49,224 bases of DNA from Sutterella sp. (GCA_020025915.1 JAHHRH010000008.1:1-49224); one strand, 5' to 3'. Numbered from the stretch's first letter, positions 31,867 through 41,069 are shown. Numbers and translations are program-made. The notes: generated from the letters alone by a model not told the origin.

Positions 31867-33210
31867 ATGTCTGAAAGAAACTTGATGTCGACCGAAGCGT
31901 TAGCACAATGGACGGTCAAACGAGCTCAGGCGCTCGGTGCTGATAGCGCGAGTGCTGAAGTGAGTCATGATAAGGGGTTGAGCGTCACAGTACGTATGGA
32001 CGAAGTGGATGCCGTTGAGCATACCGAAGAGCGCATGTTATCTCTCACGGTTTGGGTTGGCTCTCGTAAGGGCTGTGCAAGTACCTCTGATTTATCTGAG
32101 CGTGCGTTAGACGCTGCTGTGCGTGCTGCAGTAGATATTGCTCGTGTTTCTGCTGAAGACGAGGCGACTGGGTTACCTAATGAAGCAGATCTACAAGAGA
32201 CTTTTAGAGACCTAGACCTTTGGCATTCATTTGAAGGCGATGTCGATGAGGCAATCGCGCTCGCACAAGAAGCTGAAGAAGCGGCTTGGCAGACGGATGA
32301 GCGGATCGTGAATTCAGACGGCACAAATTTTTCGACGTCGTCTGGTGAATTTACGTTAGCTAATTCGTTAGGGTTTTGTGCGGGTTACCGTTATTCGCGT
32401 CATACCCTCGATTGTGCCCCGATTGCTGAAGACGCTTCAGGTATGCAAAGAGATGTGTGGTGGACAGAAGCTCGTCATATTGAGGATATGGAAAGCCCGT
32501 CTGATGTGGGTCGGCAGGCCGCTCAACGAAGTGTGGCGCGATTGGGTGCTCGGATGCTGACGAGTCAAAGAGCACGTGTGCTTTTTGACGCATCTGTCGC
32601 TGTAGGGCTTTTAGATATTTTGGAAGAACTTTTAAGTGGACGCGCCTGGTATCGTCATGCAAGTTGTTTAGAGGGGCGACTTGGTGAAAGCATTTTGCCT
32701 CGAACGATTTCGATTGAAGAGAATCCCTATATTCCAAGACGCGTGGGTTCTGGCGTCTTTGATGATGAAGGGTGTGCTGCAAAGCAACGTTGGATTGTAG
32801 AAGAAGGACGTTTGACAGGTCTCTTTTTGTCAAGCTATAGCGCAAGAAAACTCGGTATGCGAACGACTGGTAATTTAGGTGGCGCTTATACCTTGACGCT
32901 TCAAAGCGAAGACACGGATGCCAAGCGCGATACACGATCAGCCATGCTTGAACGACTCGGGACTGGGTTACTCGTGACAGAATTGATTGGTCAAGGCTTA
33001 AATCCTGTGACGGGGGATTATTCGAGAGGTGCTGCCGGCTTTTGGATCGAGAATGGCAAGATTGCGTACCCTGTAGAGGGGATTACGATTGCATCGAATA
33101 TTTTGACGATGATGGAGACGATTGAAGCCGTCGGTGCCGATACGTTCGATAGTGGTGTGCGCAGAAGCGGCAGTATCTTGGTGCCTGATTTAATGCTTGC
33201 GGGCGAATAA
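31867..33210 (+). CDS. pmbA: TldE/PmbA-family metalloprotease subunit
   Basis: PmbA (TldE) forms the TldD/TldE heterodimer that degrades unfolded peptides and matures some peptide antibiotics. The 447-residue sequence has the family regions NSDGTNFSTSSGEFTLANS, FDDEGCAAKQRWIVEEGRLTG, the LGMRTTGNLGG stretch, GQGLNPVTGDYSRGAAGFWIENGKI split over the C-terminal domain, and GSILVPDL at the end. It lacks the HExxxH zinc motif found in TldD, as expected for TldE. tldD is not in this window. A GGA-rich stretch precedes the ATG; a second in-frame ATG lies 6 codons in. Confidence 0.93.
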   Translation: MSERNLMSTEALAQWTVKRAQALGADSASAEVSHDKGLSVTVRMDEVDAVEHTEERMLSLTVWVGSRKGCASTSDLSERALDAAVRAAVDIARVSAEDEATGLPNEADLQETFRDLDLWHSFEGDVDEAIALAQEAEEAAWQTDERIVNSDGTNFSTSSGEFTLANSLGFCAGYRYSRHTLDCAPIAEDASGMQRDVWWTEARHIEDMESPSDVGRQAAQRSVARLGARMLTSQRARVLFDASVAVGLLDILEELLSGRAWYRHASCLEGRLGESILPRTISIEENPYIPRRVGSGVFDDEGCAAKQRWIVEEGRLTGLFLSSYSARKLGMRTTGNLGGAYTLTLQSEDTDAKRDTRSAMLERLGTGLLVTELIGQGLNPVTGDYSRGAAGFWIENGKIAYPVEGITIASNILTMMETIEAVGADTFDSGVRRSGSILVPDLMLAGE

Positions 33211-33230
33211 GTCGAACGACAGACAAAGAA

Positions 33231-33264
33231 AAGGCAGAAGAGCCCTGTCAAACTCTTCTGCCTT
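33231..33264 (+). terminator. Strong hairpin after pmbA
   Basis: A perfect 12-bp stem, AAGGCAGAAGAG (33231-33242) with CTCTTCTGCCTT (33253-33264). The plus strand has no T-tract after it, while the minus strand would have CCTTTTCTTTG. It probably marks the 3' end of pmbA mRNA. Confidence 0.55.
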
Positions 33265-33464
33265 AGGAGACTCGAAGACAACCATGCTGGAGATGAAGCA
33301 TTTTTAACACTTTTTGGGATTGACTTGAAATCCTTTGTCAGGCAGTCTCACCGACCCCTTGGTGATTTGAGTGACTGTGTTGTCTTGCGTTAAGAACACT
33401 ATAGGTGAAGGCTAAATGGTGTGCAAGCGAAAAGGCGTTTAATTCCGACTAATTTGCTCAAGTA

Positions 33465-33503
33465 TTGATTTGGAGCAATAAATTGAGAGTAATTCTCATT
33501 ATT
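33465..33503 (+). promoter_or_regulatory. Candidate promoter with Fur-like box
   Basis: TTGATT (33465-33470) and AGTAAT (33488-33493) are spaced by 17 bp. The sequence from 33485 to 33503 matches about 13 of 19 positions of the Fur consensus GATAATGATAATCATTATC, including a complete CATTAT, and covers the -10. It also contains the inverted repeat TGAGA-N5-TCTCA. No iron-uptake gene follows. Confidence 0.4.
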
Positions 33504-33537
33504 TAAGATAGTTGTAAGAATCAACGAGGCGACACGG

Positions 33538-33576
33538 ATGCAAAAAAGAGCGGTCTCGAGAGACACCTATCACTAA
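33538..33576 (+). CDS. Possible 12-codon leader ORF
   Basis: ATG at 33538 with GAGG 8 nt upstream opens MQKRAVSRDTYH and then a stop, 45 nt downstream of the candidate Fur-controlled promoter and 52 nt before queA. It may be a leader peptide, the remnant of a lost iron-regulated gene, or chance. Confidence 0.25.
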   Translation: MQKRAVSRDTYH

Positions 33577-33628
33577 AGTGTTTAAAATCACGGCTTTCTT
33601 CAAAACGCTATAACTGGCCTGTAAAGCC

Positions 33629-34690
33629 ATGACAGAACAACATTTATCTGATTTTGATTTTGAGCTCCCGCCCGAGCTCATTGCCCAATACCCGTTAGAA
33701 AACCGTACGGCATCGCGTCTTTTACATATTACGAAGGACGTGATTGAAGATGGGCATTTCACGGACATCGAAAATTTCTTGCGTCCAGGTGACTTATTGA
33801 TTGCCAACAACACCAAGGTGATCAAGGCACGTTTATTGGGTCGCAAAGCCACCGGAGGTAACGTCGAAGCTCTTATCGAACGTGTGACGGGGGAATTCAC
33901 TGCCATCTCGATGGTGCGTGCAAGTAAGTCACCTAAGCCTGGTACGGTGCTTTATTTCGAAGCTGATGGTCGTGAAGAGCCTGTGACGGTTACGGGTCGT
34001 CAGGGCCAATTCTTTGAATTGGCGTTTGAACGTCCGGTCTTGACGGTGCTTGAAGCCTTTGGTCGTGTGCCGTTGCCGCCTTATATTACCCACGCTGCCG
34101 AAAAATCTGACGAAAGTCGTTATCAAACTGTGTACGCGCGTCACCCTGGCGCTGTGGCTGCGCCGACTGCAGGGCTACATTTCACGCAGGATCTTTTGGA
34201 TCGTTTGGCCAAAAAGGGTGTTGATATTGAATATGTGACGTTGCATGTGGGCGCGGGGACATTCCAACCAGTGCGCGTTGAAAATCTTTCTGAGCACGAA
34301 ATGCACTCAGAATGGTTCTCGATGCCTGAAAACGTGGCTGCACGTATTAATCAAGCGAAGGCTGAAGGTCGTCGTGTGATTTCAGTGGGTACTACATCGT
34401 TACGTACGATTGAAAGTGCCGCGGATCGCCCTGGTCACGTTGTAGCAGGGGCTCGTGATACTCGTCTATTTATCATGCCGGGTTATCAGTTCCGCATCAT
34501 TGACGCGCTGATCACGAATTTTCATTTGCCAAAGTCAACCTTGGTGATGCTCGTTTCAGCATTAGCGGGACGTGAACGTATTCTTGAAGCGTACAAGCAT
34601 GCTGTTGAAGAAAAGTACCGTTTCTTTAGTTACGGCGATGCTTGTTTTATTGAAAATGCTCATATTGCCGACAAAGGGTCGGACAGTTAA
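33629..34690 (+). CDS. queA: S-adenosylmethionine:tRNA ribosyltransferase-isomerase
   Basis: QueA transfers the ribosyl moiety of SAM to preQ1 in tRNA to form epoxyqueuosine. The 353-residue protein has DFDFELPPELIAQYP, RPGDLLIANNTKVIKARL, the PTAGLHFTQ motif, HVGAGTFQPVR, GTTSLRTIESAA and FHLPKSTLVMLVSALAG. tgt follows after 14 nt; the two consecutive queuosine steps are encoded together. Upstream lies an unusual 418-bp non-coding region. Confidence 0.96.
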   Translation: MTEQHLSDFDFELPPELIAQYPLENRTASRLLHITKDVIEDGHFTDIENFLRPGDLLIANNTKVIKARLLGRKATGGNVEALIERVTGEFTAISMVRASKSPKPGTVLYFEADGREEPVTVTGRQGQFFELAFERPVLTVLEAFGRVPLPPYITHAAEKSDESRYQTVYARHPGAVAAPTAGLHFTQDLLDRLAKKGVDIEYVTLHVGAGTFQPVRVENLSEHEMHSEWFSMPENVAARINQAKAEGRRVISVGTTSLRTIESAADRPGHVVAGARDTRLFIMPGYQFRIIDALITNFHLPKSTLVMLVSALAGRERILEAYKHAVEEKYRFFSYGDACFIENAHIADKGSDS

Positions 34691-34704
34691 AAGGACACAC
34701 AACA

Positions 34705-35838
34705 ATGGCTTTTGGTTTTAAGGTCAAAGCAACGTGCGGCCGTGCCCGACGTGGCGAACTGACGCTCAATCACGGCGTCGTGCAAACTCCGATCTTTATG
34801 CCAGTGGGTACCTATGGGTCTGTGAAGGCCATGGCACCCTATGAGTTAAAGGAAATCGGTTCTCAGATTATTTTGGGTAATACCTTCCATTTGTGGCTTC
34901 GCCCTGGTCTTGAAGTGGTTGATGCCCACAAGGGACTGCATGACTTTATGCAGTGGGATAAGCCCATTCTGACGGACTCGGGTGGCTTTCAGGTCTTTAG
35001 TTTGGGTGAACTTCGCAAGATTACCGAAGAAGGCGTGAAGTTTAGTAACCCGATCAATGGGGATAAACTCTTTTTGTCGCCTGAAGTTTCGATGAAGATT
35101 CAACGTGTGTTGAATTCTGACATCGTGATGCAGCTCGATGAATGCACACCCTATAAGATTGGCGACCGTCCGGCCACGGAACTCGAAGCGGCTAAGTCGA
35201 TGCGCATGAGCCTTCGTTGGGCTAAGCGCTCTCGCGATGAGTTCGATCGTCTTGAAAACCCGAATGCGCTCTTCGGGATTGTGCAGGGTGGTATGTATGA
35301 ACATCTGCGCGAAGAGTCGCTGGCTGGTTTGAAGGATGTGGGCTTCCATGGATATGCTGTGGGTGGCCTTTCTGTGGGTGAACCCAAAGAAGACATGATG
35401 CGCATCATGGATCACATCGTTCATAAGTTGCCAGATGATCGTCCACGCTACCTCATGGGGGTTGGTACCCCTGAAGACTTGGTGGCTGGTGTCTCGAATG
35501 GCATTGATATGTTCGACTGTGTGATGCCGACGCGTAATGCACGTAATGGTTGGCTCTTTACGCGCTTTGGTGATGTGAAGTTAAAGAATAGCCGCTACCG
35601 CAATGACTTGCGTCCGCTCGATCCGTCGTGTAACTGCTATACCTGCCGTAACTTTACGCGCGCCTATTTACATCACTTACACAAAGTGGGTGAAATCTTG
35701 GGTGCTCGTTTGAATACGATTCATAACTTGTCCTTCTATTTGCAGATTATGCAGGAAATGCGTGATGCGTTAGAAGCAGGCACGTTTGAAGCTTGGAAAA
35801 AGCAGTTTGCTGAAGATCGTGCTCGTGGTATTGAGTAA
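34705..35838 (+). CDS. tgt: Queuine/preQ1 tRNA-guanine transglycosylase
   Basis: Tgt exchanges G34 of GUN-anticodon tRNAs for preQ1. The 377-residue protein has TPIFMPVGTYGSVKAM, the base-recognition DSGGFQVFSL (Asp91), GIVQGGMYEHLRE, the nucleophile region DMFDCVMPTRNARNG and the zinc site CNCYTC followed by an AYLHHL histidine. AAGGA lies about 9 nt before ATG. It continues the queA-tgt operon; yajC follows after 123 bp with a possible own promoter. Confidence 0.97.
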   Translation: MAFGFKVKATCGRARRGELTLNHGVVQTPIFMPVGTYGSVKAMAPYELKEIGSQIILGNTFHLWLRPGLEVVDAHKGLHDFMQWDKPILTDSGGFQVFSLGELRKITEEGVKFSNPINGDKLFLSPEVSMKIQRVLNSDIVMQLDECTPYKIGDRPATELEAAKSMRMSLRWAKRSRDEFDRLENPNALFGIVQGGMYEHLREESLAGLKDVGFHGYAVGGLSVGEPKEDMMRIMDHIVHKLPDDRPRYLMGVGTPEDLVAGVSNGIDMFDCVMPTRNARNGWLFTRFGDVKLKNSRYRNDLRPLDPSCNCYTCRNFTRAYLHHLHKVGEILGARLNTIHNLSFYLQIMQEMRDALEAGTFEAWKKQFAEDRARGIE

Positions 35839-35881
35839 TTTTCTCAATGGAATACCTCAGTCAGAAGTAAGCGAACGCATT

Positions 35882-35887
35882 TATAAT
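35882..35887 (+). promoter_or_regulatory. Candidate -10 element for yajC
   Basis: A consensus TATAAT 75 bp before the chosen yajC start. No recognisable -35 lies at 16-18 bp spacing, so the call rests on the -10 alone. Confidence 0.28.
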
Positions 35888-35961
35888 GATCAGATTCCCC
35901 AAAATGTAGCACTTGTTGCTCAGTCGGGTTAGTTTTACATTCTTGAATGATTGGAGTTCAA

Positions 35962-36306
35962 ATGTTTTTTGTTAGTGATGCACTGGCTGCCGGTGAGGCC
36001 GCCCAGGCTGGCGGCATGGAAGGCTTCTTGATGCAGGTGGTGCCGCTCATCGTCATTTTTGCCGTGTTCTGGTTCTTCTTGATCCGTCCGCAGCAGAAGC
36101 GTCAAAAGGAACACATGCAGATGTGTGAAGGTTTGGTGCGCGGCGATGAAGTCATGACGGTTGGTGGTATTTCTGGCCGTATTGAATCCGTTGACGAAAC
36201 GACGATCGCACTTCAGATTGCTACGGTTGACGGCAAGGCTGTTGTGATCCGTATGCAGCGTACGTCTGTTCAGATGGTTCTTCCGAAGGGCACGCTTAAG
36301 TTCTAA
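35962..36306 (+). CDS. yajC: Preprotein translocase accessory protein YajC
   Basis: YajC associates with SecDF and the SecYEG translocon. The 114-residue protein has a short periplasmic start, one transmembrane helix (about 22-40) ending in the family motif FFLIRPQQKRQKEH, and a basic cytoplasmic domain with LVRGDEVMTVGGISGRI. ATG 35962 has GGAG 5 nt upstream; the ATG at 35947 lacks one. An intrinsic terminator separates it from secD although they form one functional cluster. Confidence 0.93.
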   Translation: MFFVSDALAAGEAAQAGGMEGFLMQVVPLIVIFAVFWFFLIRPQQKRQKEHMQMCEGLVRGDEVMTVGGISGRIESVDETTIALQIATVDGKAVVIRMQRTSVQMVLPKGTLKF

Positions 36307-36326
36307 TAGTGGACTTTCAAGAACCC

Positions 36327-36362
36327 AAAGCGCTGGGGGCAATTCGCTCTTGGCGCTTTTTT
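36327..36362 (+). terminator. Intrinsic terminator between yajC and secD
   Basis: AAAGCGC (36327-36333) pairs with GCGCTTT (36353-36359), with some further pairing in the loop, followed by TTTTTT. Weak to moderate stem. Confidence 0.65.
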
Positions 36363-36386
36363 AAGCCCGGTCTTGACCGGGCTTAA
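36361..36386 (+). repeat. Perfect 12-bp hairpin adjoining the yajC terminator
   Basis: TTAAGCCCGGTC (36361-36372), TT, GACCGGGCTTAA (36375-36386). It starts in the T-tract of the preceding terminator and has no T-tract of its own. It could be an mRNA-stabilising stem or a protein site. The secD start is 91 bp further on. Confidence 0.5.
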
Positions 36387-36477
36387 GCCCATTCAATAGG
36401 GTCGCATTTTGTGACCGTCTAAGTCTTTAGGTTGTGCAGAAATGTCCTTCATTGATGCATGACGGAGAACATTAACG

Positions 36478-38373
36478 ATGAATCGATATCCTCTTTGGAA
36501 ATACATCGTCATTGTTGTCGTACTCATGATCGGCGTGGTCTACACGTTGCCGAACTTCTATGGCGAATCCCCTGCTGTGCAGATTTCGTCTGGTAAGGCA
36601 ACGGTCAAAGTGACCGAACAAACGCTGAAAACGGTTGAAGAACTCCTTCAGGCTGCTGATTTGCATCCGAATGGTGTGTTCTTTGAACAGGGTGCACAAC
36701 AAAATACCGTTCGCGTTCGCTTTGAACCGACCGAAGCTGAAAAGCAGCTTCAGGCTCGCGAAGTCCTTGAAAAGGCTTTGAATCCGAATCGCGAAGATCC
36801 CGCTTATATTGTTGCGTTGAACCTTGTGCCCAATACGCCGCAGTGGCTGCTTTCTGTTCATGCCTTGCCGATGTACTTGGGTCTTGACCTTCGTGGTGGT
36901 GTGCACTTCCTCTTACAGGTCGATATGCGTGCCGCGATTCAAAAGCGTGCTGAAGCTACGTTGGCTGATTTGCGTACACAGCTTCGTGACAAGCGCATTC
37001 GTCATACGGGTATGACGCGCGTTGGCAATGTGGTCGAAATCAGCTTTGCCAATGAAGAAGAACGCGCACGTGCCAATGACTTGTTGCGTAATACGCAGCC
37101 TGATTTGGTGTTGTCGTTGCCGGACGCTGCTGTTGCGCCCTATGTCTTGCGCGCTGAATTGTCTGAAAAGGCTATTCAAAACGTTCAGTCTTATGCGTTG
37201 AAGCAGAATATTTCGACCTTGCATAACCGAATTAACGAACTCGGTGTGGCTGAACCTGTGATTGCTCAGCAGGGCGCTGACCGTATTGTTGTTCAGTTGC
37301 CTGGTGTTCAGGATACGGCGAAGGCTAAGGACATCTTAGGTCGTACCGCAACCCTTGAAGTGCGCTTGGTGGACGATAGTCCTGAAGCCTTGGCACAGTT
37401 GGCTCAGGGTAATGTGCCCTTTGGTGACGAAAAGTTCTTGGATCGCGAAGGGAATGTTTTGCTTGTGAAGCGCCGTGTCATCTTGACGGGTGAAAACCTC
37501 AATGACGCTCAGCCTGGTTTTGATAGCCAGACGCAAGAACCGACGGTGAATCTTGAACTTGATAGCCGTGGTGCTCGTATCTTCCAGGACGTGACCCGTG
37601 ACAACGTTGGTAAGCGTATTGCCATCTTGCTCTTTGAAAAGGGTAAGGGTGAAGTCGTGACTGCACCAGTGGTTCGTCAGGAAATCGGTGGTGGTCGTGT
37701 GCAGATTTCGGGTCGTATGACTGCGATCGAAGCGACCGATACCGCCTTGCTCTTGCGTGCGGGTTCCTTGGCTGCGCCGATGGAAATTGTTGAAGAACGT
37801 TTGATCGGTCCGAGCTTGGGGGAAGCCAACATTGAAGCTGGTTTCCGTTCTACGCTCTACGGCTTTATCGTGATTGCTCTCTTTATGGCGATCTACTATC
37901 AGGTTTTCGGTGTGGTGAGTGCGGTGTCGTTGGTTGCCAATGTGATGATGTTGGTCGCTTTGCTTTCGATGCTCCAGGCTACATTGACCCTGCCGGGTAT
38001 TGCCGCTATTGCTTTGACGTTAGGTATGGCTGTTGACGCGAATGTGCTCATTAATGAACGTATTCGTGAAGAACTTCGTTTGGGGCGTCTCCCTCAAACT
38101 GCTATTAGCGAAGGTTACGATCGTGCTTTTGCCACGATTCTTGACTCGAACATTACGAGTTTGATTGCTGGTTTGGCCCTGTTGATTTTCGGTTCTGGTC
38201 CAGTGCGTGGCTTTGCTGTGGTGCACTGTCTCGGGATTATGACCTCCATCTTTACGTCGGTGGTTGTGTCTCGTTCGTTGATCAACCTGATCTATGGTCG
38301 CAAGAAGAAGTTGACGAACGTCCATATCGGTCAGATTTGGCGTCCGGACACGGCCAAGAAAACGAGCCGTTAA
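36478..38373 (+). CDS. secD: Protein translocase subunit SecD
   Basis: SecD, with SecF, uses the proton-motive force to pull exported proteins through SecYEG. The 631-residue protein has an N-terminal transmembrane helix (about 8-25) and a large periplasmic part with LGLDLRGGVHFLLQVD and GVAEPVIAQQGADRIVVQLPG split over the P1 domain. The C-terminal five-helix RND bundle contains LTLGMAVDANVLINERIREEL and FATILDSNITSLIAGL. GGAG is about 10 nt before the ATG. Codon use is of the highly expressed type. secF follows after 15 nt. Confidence 0.97.
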   Translation: MNRYPLWKYIVIVVVLMIGVVYTLPNFYGESPAVQISSGKATVKVTEQTLKTVEELLQAADLHPNGVFFEQGAQQNTVRVRFEPTEAEKQLQAREVLEKALNPNREDPAYIVALNLVPNTPQWLLSVHALPMYLGLDLRGGVHFLLQVDMRAAIQKRAEATLADLRTQLRDKRIRHTGMTRVGNVVEISFANEEERARANDLLRNTQPDLVLSLPDAAVAPYVLRAELSEKAIQNVQSYALKQNISTLHNRINELGVAEPVIAQQGADRIVVQLPGVQDTAKAKDILGRTATLEVRLVDDSPEALAQLAQGNVPFGDEKFLDREGNVLLVKRRVILTGENLNDAQPGFDSQTQEPTVNLELDSRGARIFQDVTRDNVGKRIAILLFEKGKGEVVTAPVVRQEIGGGRVQISGRMTAIEATDTALLLRAGSLAAPMEIVEERLIGPSLGEANIEAGFRSTLYGFIVIALFMAIYYQVFGVVSAVSLVANVMMLVALLSMLQATLTLPGIAAIALTLGMAVDANVLINERIREELRLGRLPQTAISEGYDRAFATILDSNITSLIAGLALLIFGSGPVRGFAVVHCLGIMTSIFTSVVVSRSLINLIYGRKKKLTNVHIGQIWRPDTAKKTSR

Positions 38374-38388
38374 TGGGAGGTTAATATC

Positions 38389-39321
38389 ATGGAATTTTTC
38401 CGAATTCATAAGACCATCCCGTTCATGAAGTACAAGTTTGTACTCAACATGGTCTCTTTTGTCAGCTTCGTGATCGCGGTTTATTGGATCTTTGCGCACG
38501 GTCTCGCGTTCTCAATTGAGTTCACGGGCGGTACGCAAATGGAAGTTCGATATCCATCCGCTGTGAATACCGAACAGGTTCGTACTGAACTAAAGGCGAT
38601 TTCTAATGAGGTCTTAGTACAGACTTTCGGTACGGCATCTGACATTGTCATTCGTGTTCCGACCAAGCCAGGTTATACGTCTGGTCAGGTGGCTGAAGAA
38701 GTGATGGCTGTGATTCATAAGAATACGCCAGACGCTCAGCTAACACGAACTGAATACGTAGGTCCTCAGGTGGGTGAAGAGCTTGCACGTGACGGGGGTA
38801 CGGCCCTTGCGCTCGTTGTGGTTGGCATCATGATCTACTTGGCCTTCCGTTTCGAATGGAAGTTCTCAGTTGCTGCCATTATTGCTAACTTGCACGACAT
38901 CTTCATTGTGCTCGGTATCTTCTCCGTCATGCAGTGGGAATTCTCGTTGCCAGTGCTCGCTGCCGTATTGGCTGTGTTGGGTTACTCCGTGAATGAATCA
39001 GTGATTATTTTCGACCGTGTTCGTGAACACTTCCGTACGATGCGTCGCGCTGATACGGTCGAAGTGATCAACTCGGCAATTACCGCCACGATTTCTCGTA
39101 CGGTGATTACCCATACGTCGACACTCTGTATGACCCTCTCGATGTTCTTTTTCGGTGGTCCTGCCTTGCATTACTTCTCGCTCGCTTTGACGATCGGTAT
39201 TTTGCTTGGTGTGTACTCTTCCGTCTTTGTGGCTGCGGCTATCGCGCTTTATCTTGGTGTGAAGCGTGAAGACCTCGTTCGCCCTGTTAAGAAGGACGAA
39301 GTCGAAGAGATGGTGCCGTAA
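38389..39321 (+). CDS. secF: Protein translocase subunit SecF
   Basis: The 310-residue partner of SecD. An N-terminal helix (about 18-36) is followed by SIEFTGGTQMEVRYP in the periplasmic domain, then five helices with GYSVNESVIIFDRVRE and AITATISRTVITHTSTL, the SecF RND motifs. The basic N-terminal start (MEFFRIHKTIPFMKYK) fits the family. GGGAGG is 8 nt upstream of ATG. The gene closes with a strong terminator. Confidence 0.97.
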   Translation: MEFFRIHKTIPFMKYKFVLNMVSFVSFVIAVYWIFAHGLAFSIEFTGGTQMEVRYPSAVNTEQVRTELKAISNEVLVQTFGTASDIVIRVPTKPGYTSGQVAEEVMAVIHKNTPDAQLTRTEYVGPQVGEELARDGGTALALVVVGIMIYLAFRFEWKFSVAAIIANLHDIFIVLGIFSVMQWEFSLPVLAAVLAVLGYSVNESVIIFDRVREHFRTMRRADTVEVINSAITATISRTVITHTSTLCMTLSMFFFGGPALHYFSLALTIGILLGVYSSVFVAAAIALYLGVKREDLVRPVKKDEVEEMVP

Positions 39322-39348
39322 TCGTTTCGTTTAACGGTCGATAAGATG

Positions 39349-39383
39349 ATGGGGCATAGCGTGAGCTATGTCCCATTTTCTTT
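39349..39383 (+). terminator. Intrinsic terminator of secDF
   Basis: A 12-bp stem (ATGGGGCATAGC 39349-39360 with GCTATGTCCCAT 39365-39376, one wobble) with a GTGA tetraloop, followed by TTTTCTTTC. Confidence 0.9.
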
Positions 39384-39470
39384 CAGACCATCATAGTGTG
39401 TATTTCTTGTGTCAAGACAAGGTATAGAGAATCACTTAAAATTTAAGTTTTAATTTCATTTTGGCTCGCT

Positions 39471-41069
39471 GTGAAAATTAAATTGGCTATTCCACACGTA
39501 GTGTTTTGGAGCTTGTTGGTTCTGTTTTTTGCCATCACTCAGATCATGTATGGCAATTATTTTGGCCCTCGTGAAACAATCGTCTCGATCATTCTTTTCA
39601 TGCTTTTATACAGCTGGAGGCGTTGGATAGGTTTTTTATACCTTGGGATTTCATGCGTTTGTGCCTTAATGTATGGCATGGTTGGGCTAACTTACGGTCA
39701 TATTGATAAGAACGCTATTGATGCCCTCTTGTACACGAATTTTGATGAAGCCTTTGAATATGCAACCTCCATTCCTCCGAGCGTTTTTGGGTGGTATGCC
39801 GGGTTACTGCTCACCTTTGCAGGTGTGGTCCTGTTTCTCAAAAAACATTCACAGTTTTTAGTAGCCCTAGACCGCAAACGCGTTGTAGTGTTGTTCGTAT
39901 TGCTTGTGGTGTTTTCTAGCAATACGTTCGTAAAAAATTTGATCAAAGGCAATCCATTAAATATTTGGGATCTCAAAAGTACAGAAGTCAATTTTGTGTT
40001 GTCTTTTTATAAAGCTTTAGAAGACTCGTCAAACGGTCAAAATAAGTATTCGATTTTTAATCGCTCGACCGATTGGAAAGCGGTCGCAGATAACGGCGCC
40101 GCAACCAATTACGTATTGATCCTTGGAGAAAGCGCTCGTCGGGACTTCTTTGGCGCATATGGTGCCCCGTGGAACAACACGCCGTGGCTATCTAGTGAGC
40201 CTGGTTTGTTTTTTGAAAACTACATATCAGCTTCTGCCGGTACAGTACCATCGTTATCACGACAGTTGTACCTAAATAGCGACACTGAACATTTCAATCC
40301 TGCCTATAACATTGTGACGTTAGCTAAGTCAGCGGGTTTTCAAACCGCTTGGATATCGTCACAAGGGGAGCGTGGAGGTGCGGATTCGCCGATTTCCATC
40401 GTAGCAAAAATGTCTGACAAATATAATTTTGTCGCTGACGATCTTAATCCGCTGAACAAAGTGCTTAAAAAGACGGATGAAGATCTTTTAGAACCATTTA
40501 AAGAAAGTCTTGCTTTACCTGGTAAAAAGCTGATTGTGTTACACCTGATCGGCTCGCATCCTCAAGCGTGTCGCCGTACCAATGATCGATATACAGAGTT
40601 TTTTAAGTCTCAAGAGTTGTCTTGCTATATCGAAAGTTTAAAAAATACTGACCGCTTAGCAAAGGAAGTAACTGATGCTTTAAAATCGCGCGAGTCTAAG
40701 TATGGGGAAAAATGGGGACTCTTGTTTACAGCTGATCATGGGTTAGATTTTGCATCCGATCAAAGTGGTTGGTGTCTGAAGCATAACGATAAACGGCAAG
40801 GTTCTTACGAGGTGCCGTTCTTTATTACAGGTAGTGAGTTCAAAAAGCGTGAAACGATAAAGTTTTACCGTAGCGGCTTGAATTTTCTTCCTTTGGTAGC
40901 CTCTTGGATGCATATATCTTCTCCTTACTTGTCACCTCAAACGTGTAATTGGTTACAGGATGAGGCTTGCATCGATCAGGAAAACGTTTATCGCTTTTCT
41001 GGGGAGAAGGTTAAGTATCAGGAACTACCTTCTTATTCGCTTCAAATTTTTATGGATCAGAATCCGTAA
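39471..41069 (+). CDS. Phosphoethanolamine transferase (EptA/CptA-like)
   Basis: A 532-residue inner-membrane enzyme expected to transfer phosphoethanolamine from phosphatidylethanolamine to lipid A or LPS core. N-terminal transmembrane helices (about 9-26, 36-48, 54-74, 106-123, 137-153) precede a periplasmic catalytic domain. That domain has ILGESARRDFFGAYG (metal Glu220), the phospho-accepting Thr258 in SAGTVPSLSRQ, HLIGSHP and FTADHG (Asp422-His423). Four or more Cys in the catalytic domain could form disulfides, as in EptA. The apparent start is GTG at 39471 with no clear ribosome binding site. It is more AT-rich and less codon-biased than secDF. The acceptor is not known. Confidence 0.87.
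   Translation: MKIKLAIPHVVFWSLLVLFFAITQIMYGNYFGPRETIVSIILFMLLYSWRRWIGFLYLGISCVCALMYGMVGLTYGHIDKNAIDALLYTNFDEAFEYATSIPPSVFGWYAGLLLTFAGVVLFLKKHSQFLVALDRKRVVVLFVLLVVFSSNTFVKNLIKGNPLNIWDLKSTEVNFVLSFYKALEDSSNGQNKYSIFNRSTDWKAVADNGAATNYVLILGESARRDFFGAYGAPWNNTPWLSSEPGLFFENYISASAGTVPSLSRQLYLNSDTEHFNPAYNIVTLAKSAGFQTAWISSQGERGGADSPISIVAKMSDKYNFVADDLNPLNKVLKKTDEDLLEPFKESLALPGKKLIVLHLIGSHPQACRRTNDRYTEFFKSQELSCYIESLKNTDRLAKEVTDALKSRESKYGEKWGLLFTADHGLDFASDQSGWCLKHNDKRQGSYEVPFFITGSEFKKRETIKFYRSGLNFLPLVASWMHISSPYLSPQTCNWLQDEACIDQENVYRFSGEKVKYQELPSYSLQIFMDQNP

Larger units (their letters stand above)
33211..33628. other. Non-coding region between pmbA and queA
   Basis: A 418-bp AT-rich gap. It holds the hairpin at 33231-33264, a sigma-70-like promoter overlapped by a Fur-like box (33465-33503), a 12-codon ORF with a good ribosome binding site (33538-33576), and otherwise nothing recognised. 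The queA start has no clear Shine-Dalgarno. Confidence 0.6.

Noticed and set aside
33499..33906. 135-codon minus-strand frame across the queA start
   Set aside because: Mostly antisense to queA; no domain seen and no ribosome binding site.
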